From Cordilura impudica (lineage: Eukaryota > Arthropoda > Insecta > Diptera > Scathophagidae), in assembly GCA_963682025.1 (NCBI GenBank), contig OY821521.1, forward strand, positions 171,251,665 through 171,315,664: a stretch of DNA of 64,000 bases, in the 5' to 3' direction. A program made the position numbers and the translations under genes. Positions 1-11,527 of this stretch are shown here, one piece after another. Each line of letters starts with the position of its first letter. Position 1 is the stretch's first letter. The notes below the pieces were generated by a model. It saw nothing but the letters and a program-made list of their open reading frames with translations. It did not search any database and was not told the DNA's origin.

Positions 1-1465
1 GAAGTACTTTTTTTAATAAAAGATAAAGGTAGCTTTTTATTAAATTACTTTTTTAATAAAAGGTATTTTTTTACAATAAGGTGTTATTTTACAAAAAGGT
101 TCTTTTCTAATAAAGATACTTTTGCAATAAAAGGTACTTATGTAACAAAAGGTACCTTTTTAATATGAGATACCTTTTAAATAAAAGGTATTTTTTTTAA
201 TATAATGTGCTATTTTAATAAAAGGTACTTTTTTAATAAAAGGTGCTTTTTAATAAAAGCACTTTTGAATAAAATGTACTTTTTTAATAAAAGGTACTTT
301 TTTAATGAAGGGTACTTTTTGAATAAGAGGTACATTTTTTATAAAAGGAACTTTTCTACTAAAATTAACTTTTTTAGTAAAATGTCCTTTTTTAATAACC
401 TTTTATATATCAATAAAAGGTACTTTTGTAATAAAATGTACCTTTTTAATAAAATGTGCTTTTTAATTAATTGCACTTCTTTACTTTTTTAATAAAAGGT
501 ACTTTTTAATAAAATTCACTTTTTTAATAATATGACCTCTTAACATAAAAAGGTTCTTTTGAAATAAAATGGTAATTTTGAAATAAAATGTTGCTTTTCT
601 GGTAATTAGGTACTTTTTTAATAAAATTTACATTTCTAATAAAAGGTACTTTTTTAAAATTAAATGTACTTTTTGAATAAAAAGGTATTTTTCAAATAAA
701 ATATTAATATTTAAGTAAAAAAGTGATTTTCTATTAATAAGGTACTTTTTTTAATGGAAATGTACTATATTAATAATAAGGTACTTTCTTTGTAAAAGGT
801 ACTTTTTTAATAAAAGTGTTTTTTTTTTTTAATAAAATGCACTTTTTAATAAAAGGTACTTTTTTAATAAAAGGTACTTTTTTAAAAAACGTACTTTTTT
901 TTTAATAAAAGGTACTTTTTTAATAGAAGGTACTTTTTTAATAAAAGTTACTTTTTTAATAAAAGTTACTTTTAAAATAAAAGGTACTTTTTTAATAAAG
1001 GGTGCTTTTATAATAAAAGTTACTTTTATAATAAAAGGTACTTTTATAATAAAAGGTATTTTTTAAATAAAATCTACTTGTATGTAGATTTGTAAAATGT
1101 GATTTTTTATAAAAGGATTTTTTTTAATAAAAGGTAATTTTTAATAAACTGTACTTTTTTGAGAAAATGTACTTTTGTAAGAAAATTTACTCTTTTAAGA
1201 AATGAAATTTTTTGAGAAAAAGTAATTTTTTTTTTATTAAATTATACATTTTTATTAAAAGTACTTTGTTAATAAAAGGTTCTTTTTAATAGAAGGAACT
1301 TTTTTTTTATAAAAAGTACTTTTTTATTAAAAGCTACTTTATTTTTTTTTTATAAAACGAACTTTTTTATTAAAAGGTACTCACTCTATTTATTAAAGTT
1401 ATTTGTTTAGTAAAAGTCACTAAAAAATTAATTTTGTATTAAAAGAACGTTTTAAATATTTTTTT
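1..1465 (+). repeat. 18-bp GTAC minisatellite array (A1)
   Basis: Degenerate tandem copies of an 18-bp unit close to aataaaaggtactttttt run from the first base to about 1465. Units differ by small indels in the A and T tracts and by substitutions in the ggtac core. A Lys/Phe/Tyr/Asn-rich frame at 205-492 is only the repeat read in one phase and is not a gene. The array probably began before the window. Confidence 0.93.
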
Positions 1466-2838
1466 TTTACTTTTTCCTTAAAAGTAAAATTTGCTTTTAT
1501 TTTGAAAATTCCCTTTATATGATTTTATATTAAAAATATATCTATGCAGTATATTTGTTCTTGTTGTTGTTTTGTTTTAACTATATTTTTAAAATGTTTA
1601 TTTTTTATTATATTTATTTGATAAATTTTCTAAATTGTTTTCATGGTGGTATATTGCAGTCAGCGTTAGAGAGAAGGATAAATTAATATATAGATTAGTT
1701 TTTTTCCTCTTAGATTAAATCTATATCGTTTTATTTATATATATATTGTATATGTATGTATGTCGTATTAATGTAGCTTTATCCCAATTTCATTTTACCT
1801 TTAATCTGAAAATTAAATTAGTTTCATGGTATATTTTTTCCAACTAGACAAAATTTCTATGACACCAAATTTAACTTGTCAACGGCAGCACGAAATCGAT
1901 CTAAACTATTTGTGTGTGTTAGTTAAGCTTTGTTTATTTGTATTTATATTTTCATATATTCGGTATTTAAATACATATTCATATTTTTTATATGTATATA
2001 TATATATATATATAGTTTACAAATATAGTTAGTAAAGGCGGTGGCTTTATTTGGACTCAATTTACAATATATATTTATTATTCTTTTTGTATTTTTATTT
2101 TATTAAAATAAAAAAAAAATATATTTTACTAAAAAAAACATAAATTTATATATAGTTTAAAATTTAAATGTAAATGTAATAATATTCTTGTAGGCTAAAA
2201 ACAACGCTTTTTAATCAATTCTATAACTCAATTATTTAGATTTTTTTAAATAAAATTTTTATTAAAATTTTTGTTTTTACAATGAAATCTTTTTATGGGA
2301 AATTAATTTATGGGAATTTTTCTCTGCAAGAAAAAGGAAATATAATTGAAATTTAAACAATGGTGCAAGACACAATTTTTTTTTTTAAATAACTTTAACC
2401 TGCGGGCTTTTCTTTCATGGAAAATATCGATGTGAAATCCATAGATCTATTTAGACTGCTGCTGTAGCAGAAATATAGCATAAAAATTAGTTCGTAAATG
2501 TCTGCATTTAACTTGGTAAAAATTACGTGAAACTGCATAAAATATAATTTAATTTTATAGTGACACTATTATTAGAAATGTTTGTCAAAAAATATGGAAA
2601 CATTTTTTTTCATATAATTTTGGCGGATATTTGTTGCAAACATGTTTTGCTTGTTTTTAGGTATCAATCTTCTTATATACTTTTAACGGATTGTGATTTC
2701 CATTAACAAAGTGTGCGCTTTACACCTCATCCTCTTTCAACAATTAAGAATTATAAATATAATGAGATCTTTAACATGGAATTAAGCTCAATTTTATTTT
2801 CGAGACTCACATGATCTGAAAAATGAAAAATAATACTT
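1466..2838. other. AT-rich spacer without recognisable gene
   Basis: The tandem periodicity stops here. The stretch is AT-rich and non-periodic, with a TA microsatellite. A 68-codon frame at 1826-2032 has no recognisable motif and ends in the microsatellite. I see no splice-flanked exon, RNA gene or transposon signature that I can support. Confidence 0.6.
1995..2014. repeat. (TA)n microsatellite
   Basis: Twenty uninterrupted bases of alternating T and A. Confidence 0.95.
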
Positions 2839-3129
2839 TGATAACGTACCTTTTAAATAAAAGGTGTTTTTTCGGAATTGATAAAATTTTCAGAAAAAGC
2901 CATATCTTAATAAGAAAATGTCCTTGTTTAGAAAGGGAACTTTTTAAGAAGGGTACTTATTAATGTACTTTTTATGAAAGGTACTTTTATTTTGAAAAGC
3001 TACTTTTTTAAGACAAAGTACTATAATAAGGAAATTTTTGAAGAAAAGGTATCTTTTTAAAGAAAAGATATGTTTTAAGCAAGTTTACATTTTTAAGACA
3101 ATATATTTTTTAAAGAAAAGGTACTTTTC

Positions 3130-4230
3130 AAACTGATCTAGTTTTTTATAAAGGATAACTTTTCTAAGAAAAAGTACTTTTTAAGAAAAGGAACTTATTG
3201 AAGATAAGGTACTATTTTAAGAAAAAGTACTTTTTTCAGAAAATGTGTTCTCTTAAAAAAATACTTTTTTAAAAAAATTTACTTTTGTATGAAAATTAAT
3301 ATTTTAAAAAACGGTACTGTTTAAAGAAAAATTGCTTTTTAAAGAAAAAGTACTTTTTTAAGAAAACGTAATTTTTTAGGAAACCATACTTATTTAAGAA
3401 AAGGTACTTTTTTAGGAAACGTACTTTTTCAAGAAAATTTACTTTCTTAAGAAAAAGTACTTTCTGAGAAAAATTGCTTTTTTAAGAAAATGAACTTTTT
3501 AAGAAAAAGTACTCTTTAAAGAAAATGAACTTTTTAAAGGAAAAGTACTTAGAACTAGTATCATTTTAAGAAAAGGTACTTTTTTACGAAAACGTACTTT
3601 TTTTTAGAAAATGAACTTTTTTAAGAAAAGGTACTTTTTTAAGAAAAGGTACGTTTTAAAGATAATCTAGTTTTTTATAAAGGATAACTTTTCTAAGAAA
3701 AAGTACTTTTTAAGAATTGGAACTTATTGAAGATAAGGTACTATTTTAAGAAAAAGTATTTTTTCCAGAAAATGTGTTTTCTTAAAAAATATTTTTTTAA
3801 GAAAATTTTCTTTTGTAAGAAAATTAATATTTTAAGAAAATGTGTTTTTTAAGAAAAAGTACTTTTTAAAGAAAAAGTACTGTTTAAAGAAAAAGTCCTT
3901 TTTAAAGAAAAGGTACTTTTTTAAGAAAACGTCATATTTTAAGAAAACGTACTTTTTTAAGAAATCATACTTATTTCGGAAAAGGTACTTTTTTTGGGAA
4001 ACGTACTTTTTGAAGAAAATGTACATTCTTAAGAAAAACTACTTTTTGAGAAGAATTACTTTTTTAGTAAAAAAAACTTTTTAAGAAAAAGAACTTTCTA
4101 AAGAAAAGGAACTTTTTAAAGGAATAGTACTTAGAACTAGTATTATTTTAAGAATAGGTACTTTTTTACGAAAACTTACTTTTTTTTATAGAATATGAAC
4201 TTTTTTAAGAAAATGTTTTTTAAGAAAAGT
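3130..4230 (+). repeat. Segmental duplication inside the A2 array
   Basis: About 3130-3650 is repeated at about 3660-4230. Landmarks are ctagttttttataaagg at 3138 and 3667 (offset 529) and agaactagta at 3551 and 4133 (offset 582). The copies share the same rare unit variants in the same order, so a multi-unit block was copied. Confidence 0.8.
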
Positions 4231-4896
4231 TATTTTTTTAAGAAACTCTATTTTCTTTATTTTTAAAAATTATTTTTTAAGAAAATTTACTTTTTAAGAA
4301 AATTAACTTTTTAAGAGAGCGTTTAAAAACGTGTTTTTTTTAAGAAAAAGTGCTTTTTCAAGAAAATTTACTTTTTTAAAAAAATTAACTTTTTAAAGAA
4401 AGTGTTTTAAAAAAAAGTGCTTTCTTTTAAAGAAAAAGTACTTTTTCAAGAAAAGTTACTTTTTTAAGAAAATTTAATTTTTTATGAAAATTTACTTTCT
4501 TAAGAAAAAGTACTTTTAAGAAAATCTTCTTTTTTAGAAAAAGAAACTCTTTTAAGAAAAAGTACTTATTTAAGAAAAAGTACTTAAATACAGTACTATT
4601 TTAAGAAAAACTAATTTTTAAGAAAACCTATTTTTTTATAAAAAATTTGCGTTTTAAGAAAATGTATTTTTAAGAAAAGATAATTTTTTAACAAAAAGTA
4701 CTTTAAAAAAGTACTATTAAGAAAATTTCCTTTTTAAAGAAAATTTGCTTTGTTAGGAAAAAGTATTTTGTACTTATTTTAAAAAAATGCACTTTATTAA
4801 AGTAAGTACTTTATTGAGAAAATGTATTTTCTTAACAAAAAGTACTTTTTTGAGAAAATGTATTTTCTTAACAAAAAGTACTCTCTTATGCAAATA

Positions 4897-4923
4897 TTTT
4901 TTTTTTTTTTTTTTTTTTTTTTT
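4897..4923 (+). repeat. Poly-T tract of 27
   Basis: An uninterrupted run of 27 T within the GTAC array, much longer than the T tracts of normal units. Slippage or a sequencing homopolymer could contribute. Confidence 0.9.
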
Positions 4924-5529
4924 GAGAAAAAACACTTTTTTAGAAAAGTAAATTTTTTGAGCAAAAGTACTTTTTAAGCAAATTTACTTCTGTAAGAAGA
5001 GATACTTCTTAGCAAAAGGCACTTTTTTAACAAAGGCTACCTTTGTGGTGCACTTTTTAAGCACATGAACTTTTTTAAGAAAAGGTACTTTTTTAAGAAA
5101 AAGTACACTTTTAAGAAAATAACTGGTATTAAAAAAGATCCTTTTTACAAAAGGTACCTTTTAAAGAAAATATGATTTTTTAAGGAAATTTACTTTTTGA
5201 ATAAATTAAAAAAAGGTATAGAGAAAAACTACTTTTAAGTAAAAGCGCCTTTTAAGAAATGACATTTTTGAAAGAACAGATACTCTTTTTTAAGAAAAAG
5301 TACTTGTTAAAGAAAAGTTATTTTTAAGAAATCTTTATTCTTGAGAAAGTGTACTTTTTTTAAGATAAGAAACTTTTTTAAGAAAAAGTAAATTTTTATG
5401 AAAAAGTTATTTTAAAAAAATCTTTACTCTTGAGAAAGTGTACTTTTTTTAAGATAAGAAACTTTTTTAAGAAAAAGTTCTTTTTAAATAAAAGGTACTT
5501 TTTTTAATAAAAGGTACTTTTTTAATAAA

Positions 5530-6960
5530 AGTTGCTTTTTTAAGTAAACGTGTATTTTTTTTAGAAATGACACTTCTTTAAATAGTAGTTTTTTTTAATT
5601 GTATATTTTTAAGAAAAGGTAAATTTTTAATAAAAATACTTTTGAATAAAAATTTAATTTTTTATAAAAGGTACATTTTTAAGAAAAAGAGTTTATTCAG
5701 AAAATTTACTTTTTTTTAGAAAATTTCCTTTTTTAAGAAAAGGTACTTTCTTTAAAAAAAAAAATACTTTAAAAAAAGAAAATGTTTTTTTGTAAGGAAA
5801 AAGTTATTATTAAGAAAAAGTACTTCTCTGTGAAAATATTTTTTTTAAAGAAAAGTTAGTTTCTTAAAATAATTTAATTTAAAAAAAAACAAATGTTTTT
5901 TGTAAAGAACAACTACTTACTTGTAAGTAAAAGTACTTTTTGAGCAAAAGTATTTTTTTTAAGTAAAGACACTTTTTTTTTTACAAAAAATTAGCTTTTT
6001 AGAAAAGGAACTTTTTAGTGAAAAAGTAGTGTTTTTAAAAAAAGAAAATTTTTTATGAAAAAGTTGCATTTTAAAATAAATTTGCTTTTTTCAGAAATTA
6101 CACTTTTCTAAGAAAAGATACATTTTAAGGAATGGTACTTTTTTATAAGGTACTTTTTTAATAAAAGGTACTTTTTTAATAAAAGGTACTTTTTTAATAA
6201 AAGGTACTTTTTTAATAAAAGGTACTTTTTTAATAAAAGGTACTTTTTTAATAAAAGGTACTTTTTTAATAAAAGGTAATTTTTAATAAAAGTTATTTTT
6301 TTAAGTAAATGTGTACTTTTTTAGAAATGACACTTCTTTATGTAGCAGTATTTTTTAATTGTATATTTTCAAGAAAAGGTTAATTTTTAATAAAAATACT
6401 TCCTAATAAAAATTTAATTTTTTTTATAAAAGGTACAAGGTTTAAGAAAAAGTGCTTATTCAGAAAATTTATTTTTTTTTTAGAAAATTTTGTTTATTAA
6501 GAAAAGTTTCTTTCTTAAAAAAATTTACTTTAAAATAAGAAAATGTTTTTTTTGTAAGGAAAAAGTAGTTATTAAGAAAAAGTACTTCTCTGAGAAAATA
6601 TTCCTTTTTAAGAAAAGTTAGTTTCTTAAAAAAATTTAATTGAAAAAAAAAACAAATGTTTTTTTGTAAAGAAAAAGTACTTACTTGTAAGTAAAAGTAC
6701 TTTTTGGAGAAAAGGTACTTTTTAATTAAAGGCATTTTTTCACAAAAATTTAGCGTTTTAGAATAGGCAAATTTTTAAGGAAAATTACTTTTTTGCATTT
6801 TTTTAGAAAAGGAACTATTTAATGTTTTTAAAGAAGGAAATTTTTTATGAAAAAATTACTTTTTACAATAAATTTCCTTTTTTCAGAAATGACATTTTTT
6901 TAAGAAAAGGTACATTTTAAGCACTGGTACTTTTTTTATAAAAGGTACTTTTTTAATAAA
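5530..6960 (+). repeat. Higher-order pair of about 0.75 kb in the A2 array
   Basis: Two blocks, about 5530-6130 and 6290-6960, carry the same ordered variants. gaaatgacacttcttta is at 5574 and 6324 (offset 750). The closing variants cagaaat(t/g)aca are at 6092 and 6884 (offset 792). The gap between the blocks holds a homogeneous 18-mer run. Confidence 0.8.
6149..6274 (+). repeat. Seven identical 18-bp units
   Basis: Seven consecutive perfect copies of ggtacttttttaataaaa with exact 18-bp phase (6149, 6167, 6185 and so on to 6257). The surrounding array is strongly diverged, so this run is a recent local expansion. Confidence 0.95.
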
Positions 6961-7310
6961 AAGTGCTTTTTTAATAAAATTTGCTTTTTTAATAAAAAGT
7001 GTTTTTTTAAAGTAAAAGCACTTATACAGAAAAGGTACTTTTTTAAAAAAATTTACTTTTTAAAGAAAATATTCTTTTTCTAAGCAAATGTTGTTTTTAA
7101 GAAAAGTTACCTTTTTGAGAAAAATTACTTTTTTTAAGAAAAGGTACTTATTTAGAAAAGGTTATTTTTTTAATGAAAATTACTTTTGTAAGAATATTTT
7201 TTAGAAAAGGAACTTTTTATGAAAAGGAACTTTTCTATGAAAAAGTACATTTATAAGAAAAAGTGTTTTTTAAGAAAAGGTGAATTTTTTAGAAAAGGTA
7301 CATTTTTAAA

Positions 7311-7638
7311 AACGACAATTGTTTCAACCAAATTTATAAAAAAAAATTTAAATAATTCATTAGCAGTTATAAAAAAATAAAAATAATAATAATGATAATA
7401 ATAAAAAAAAAATAAAAATTAAAAAAATAATAAAAACAAACGAAAGTAAGTCACAAACAACATATAAAATTTCTCTGTTTTCTATTATATTACTATCCTT
7501 TTATTTTTACTTTTTTTAATTTTTATTATCTTTTAATTTTTATTTTTATTATTATCTTTTTAATTTTATTTTTTTATAACTGCTAATGAATTATTTTAGA
7601 TTTTTTTAAATAGATTTGGTTGAAACAATTGTTATCGT
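7311..7638. mobile_element. Fold-back inverted repeat element
   Basis: Left arm about 7311-7440 begins aacgacaattgtttcaacc. The right arm about 7500-7638, reverse-complemented, begins aacgataacaattgtttc. Both arms share attcattagcagttataaa and continue through A/T-rich sequence. The loop is about 60 bp. The element abuts the end of the GTAC array on the left and the 7.6-kb dispersed repeat on the right. It may be a fold-back transposon or MITE remnant. No clear target duplication was seen. Confidence 0.7.
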
Positions 7639-7639
7639 T

Positions 7640-7925
7640 ATTATAGGGGTGTATTAGATTTTTCCGATCGCGAGTGGACACTATTTTCAAATTTAGATGT
7701 ACGCGTTCGAGAACATGTTCTGTTTTTTTAGTAGTACACGTGCAAGAACACGAACTTAAAATAAAGCTACACTCGAACCTGTATGGTTTATGTGTGTTCG
7801 AAAAAAAATACGTTCGTGTACATAACGACATATTAAAACGAAACACAGTCATGATTGTGTTCGGCACCGTACAAAATTTAGAAACACACATAATTGATAT
7901 GAATATAAAAATATGTGTTGGCTGC
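7640..7925 (-). repeat. Dispersed repeat R, copy 1 (inverted relative to 63.5 kb)
   Basis: The reverse complement aligns with 63513-63735 over most of its length. Shared blocks include catatcaattatgt, gactgtgtt(t)cgttttaatat, acacgaac and aacagaacatg. It also matches the 75-bp tandem unit near the window end (caggttcgag to cagaacatg). It is rich in gttcg/cgaac motifs and has a 12-bp palindrome agaacatgttct at 7710-7721. Overlapping frames on both strands show no recognisable domain and shift at indels between copies, so I treat it as non-coding repeat of unknown class. Confidence 0.75.
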
Positions 7926-10615
7926 TTTAGAACAGAACATTGTGTGTTTGATGTGTATTTTCTGTACCTTAGTTTTTATAAGATAATTTCGTGTAAATTT
8001 CTAAAATTAAAATTTTTCTAAAGTGTAACTGTTGTCATAAGATATAACAGCATTTCTAGTCCATTATGAAATTACATATTGTGTCTGTTACTTCATTCAA
8101 AATTAACAGTTTTTTTTTTAACCTTTACAATGCCGGTCTCAAAAGTAGCAAAAATTGACATAAGCTAATATGCCTGGAAGCCACAGAATTTTCCCTTAAA
8201 AAAGATTTCATTTTTGGAGTAATAAGAGAATCAATAAAATAATTTGGCAATTTCCTACTTGGACAGATAAAGTAAAACCTTAATAATTGGCGATAACAAA
8301 AATTTGTCTTTTTTGTAATATAAATTAAAACAAAAATTAAAAATATTTATAATGTTTTAGGTTTGTATATAGAATTATTTATTGAAATTATGTCTTTTAA
8401 AATATCTAGTTTATTTTTCACAATTATTTTGATAAATTATTAATTTTTCTATTAAATTCAAAACAACATAAATTTTGCTAATAACTTTTTTTTTTTAGTT
8501 TTCGACTACATTTCTAATTTGATAATATTTTACTATTTTTTTTATATAATCTGTTATAAATTTAACAAAAATCTATTGTATTGTATTTTTTAATTATTTA
8601 GTTTCTTATTAATTATTTATAATTTTAATATATTTTAACAACTACATTTGTTGTAAGTTTAACTTGAAATTGACTTTAGGATCGTTTGTTTTATTTTAAA
8701 ATTTTAATCTTTTACAAACGCTATAATTTATTTTAATTTTTTTTCTTAAAAACTTAACATAAGCAAAAAACAAAAATTAACAATACTAAAGTGCAATTAA
8801 TTAACAAAAAAAAAAATTTTTTTTTGAAAAAAATATTTTTGTTTTTTATTTTTGTATAAATATTTATTTGTTAAAGTAGTGTTTTCTTTTTTTTTTTAAA
8901 AAATTTCCCTAAATATTGCTTTGTTTAATTTACAATTTTTTTATAGCTTGGAAGCTTTTTTTTTTGGAAATATTCCCATATTTATTTATAATTATCATTA
9001 ATATTTTTTTTTTGTTTTTGTTAGATGAACAATTAAATGCATGCAAGTTTAAAAATCATAATATTGGTAAAATGTTTTTAGGGTTTTATAAGTTTTTAGG
9101 TAATGTATGTATGTATGTATGTTTAATTGTTATTTAGTTAAATTGAAATGAATGGCTTATTATTATTTTCGTCAATATTTTTATAAGAATATTTTTTTTT
9201 TTCACTTTCAAAATGTTGTCAAATTACTTACCGTGTTTTGTTGTTTAATATTTATTTAAGATTAGAGGTGGGTTAAGTGGCTTCAGCTTTTATTTTAAAC
9301 AAAATTAAAAATTTTCTAAATCATATATAAAAAATTTTTGAAAAAAATTGGTCCCTTTTCAAGGTATTTTTGAAAGAAAAATTTATAAATTAATATTGAA
9401 AGAAAAAAAAAGAAAAATAATAAAAAATCACATCTGTTCATTAAATGAAATCATGAGACGTCTCTCAGAAATGATCACTTGTCATAATCGTATGTTGTTT
9501 TGGCTTTGAAAAAATCTGGTAGAAACTTAATTAAATTCCCTTTTATATAATGAAAGTTATTTGAAAAATACTCCTCTCCGAAAATATATATTACAGCCTT
9601 TCCAAAGAAAACTTACACCCAACTTTTGCCTTTGATTTGTGAAATATTTAGGGAAGGTCAAGAGCTTATATAAAAAAAATAAACAATTTTTTCCCCTTTT
9701 CCAATATTCCATTATTCTAGGGCAAAAAAAAAAATATTTCGTAATAGACTGTATCAAAATATAAGAATTATTAATTGCGAAAAAAATTCAGCACTGTTTT
9801 GATATCTTCAATTTTAACTGAAAACATTATTTTTGGCTAAAGAAATCCATCGCAAGAAAAACGATGTCCTTGCCAAATGAAGAAAGCACTATCTTTAATA
9901 TTGGACATTTTTAATCCCTTATAACTGCTTAATAAAACCGTACAGTTCAATCGAATTTGTTTTTAATTTGTTTAACAAAATTTTTAAAAAAAGTAAAATT
10001 GGAGATTTAAAATAGAATTTATTATTTATTTTTATTTAGAATCGGTTAAACGTTGAACAAATTCAAAAATTTTTACTCGCCATCAGCTTATTTTGGACTT
10101 ATAAAAATACAAAAATATTGTTGCAATAAAGTTTTTGCATTATATAAAAAAAATAAAATTTCTGAGTCCAATGGTCTGCCTGGGGGATTTGTTATAACTT
10201 GGCTGTTTTCTAAACGAATTTTGTTTTATTAAATAGATAATTTATTGATTATTACAACGCAATTTCTTATCAAAATTTTTTCAAAGAAAATAAATACTTT
10301 TCTAAATTTTAGGCCCGCTATTGCACGCCTTCTCTTGATGTGATTTTTATTTTGATAAACATTATATTTCACCCTAAATTTTTTTTATAGGCTCCAAAAA
10401 ATCAGCTCATCATAGAATATATATATTCTTCATGTTTATTACAAGCGAAATTGACATCGCGATAACCGTCTGTCCTTCCCGCCTCCTATAGATCTACTGG
10501 GTTGCTAATTAGGAATATGATGTCCCTCGAGACATCAATAAATATGTAAAAAAAACCCTTTAAGGAAATATGATTTTTCTATGTAGTTATTGTAATTATA
10601 GACTTTTATTTTGTA
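7926..10615. other. AT-rich spacer, no gene seen
   Basis: Non-periodic, T/A-tract-rich sequence. Short frames at 8916-9137 and 9557-9757 have compositions expected of AT-rich non-coding DNA and no recognisable motif. A slightly GC-richer segment at 10440-10540 contains ccgtctgtcc, a motif of the fly dispersed repeats seen at 19-22 kb, but too little is left to define an element. Confidence 0.55.
9103..9122. repeat. (ATGT)5 microsatellite
   Basis: Five perfect ATGT tetranucleotides. Confidence 0.95.
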
Positions 10616-10991
10616 CTAGCAGATTCCAGCCCTCGAAAATCGAGCGCAAATTCTGGGAAATTTAATTTTTTCATTTAATAAAGACCCTTATAGTATGCTA
10701 ATCAATTATAGCCAATTCACAAATCAACACAAAAAACAAACTTATTTTTATTTAACACATTAACAAATTTAATAAACACACACATAGCATATGTATAATT
10801 TTATGTATGTGTTAGTAGCAACTTTAAATGAAATTTACTCAAGATAAAGGAAAAAATTTAAAAATCTGTAAAGTTTGTGAACAGCTAAAAAGAAATACCT
10901 TTTAAATAATATACGTTTGGTCGAAATCGGGATAAAACGGTAGAACAATACATCAGCCACAAAAAATCGCCTAGCTTATTAATATTATAGA
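10616..10991 (-). mobile_element. Helitron-like non-autonomous element, complete copy 1
   Basis: Read on the minus strand, the 376-bp element starts TCTATAATATTAA and ends CTAG, and is flanked by A and T, as expected for insertion between A and T. Near the CTAG end is a hairpin with stem gccctcga (10629-10636) and tcgagcgc (10640-10647), loop aaa and one mismatch. Nine bases separate the hairpin from CTAG. This matches the known Helitron 3' end layout. No Rep/helicase coding sequence is present, so mobility would need an autonomous partner. The family class is inferred from termini alone. Confidence 0.8.
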
Positions 10992-11527
10992 TGTAATGCT
11001 GTATTGCTTTGTTGTGATCGTTTTGTTTATGTTTCATGGAAAAAAAATACCTTTATAATAGTAGCTGTTCCCACACAAAATTATCATTTTCTAAAAAATC
11101 ACATTTTCTTAAAAAAGCTATTTTTTAACGTACGTTTATATAGTATATTTTTTAGAAAATTACCTTTTCTACAAAAGTACCTTTTCTAAAAAAATTACCA
11201 TTTCTTATAAAATCTAAATTTTCTTAAAAAAGTAACTTTTCTTAAAAAGTACCTCTTCTCAAAAAAAAATCTTTTTTCAAGAAGTACCTTTCATTAAAAA
11301 TTCTTGTTTTTAAAAAAGTAAATTTTCTTAAAAACTTAGCTTTTCTTAGAAAAGTATATAGTCTGCAAAAAGTACTTTTTCTTTAAAAAGTACCATTTTG
11401 TAAAAAAATTTATTTTTCTTAAAAATTTTCTTTAAAAAGTACATTTTCTTAAAAAGGTAAATTTTCTTAGAAAAGTAAATTCTCTTAAAAAGACACATTT
11501 TCTTAAAAATGTACCTTTCTTAAAAAG

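Larger units (their letters stand above)
2839..7310 (+). repeat. 18-bp GTAC minisatellite array (A2)
   Basis: Long array of units near aagaaaaggtactttttt, same strand sense as the array at 1-1465 but with aaga in place of aata in most units. It contains two internal segmental duplications and one homogenised patch, annotated separately. Frames at 3832-4084 (both strands) and 6469-6735 are repeat by-products. Confidence 0.93.

Noticed and set aside
205..492. 95-codon Lys/Phe/Tyr-rich frame, and similar frames in all GTAC arrays
   Set aside because: Products of 18-bp units on either strand; composition follows the repeat and both strands are open.
2417..2467. 17-codon ORF ATGGAAAATATCG... ending TAG
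   Set aside because: Too short, stop just upstream, no splice signals or promoter motif.
7710..7721. agaacatgttct as a steroid-receptor site
   Set aside because: Half-sites lack the usual three-base spacing, and the palindrome is part of a dispersed repeat; no target gene nearby.
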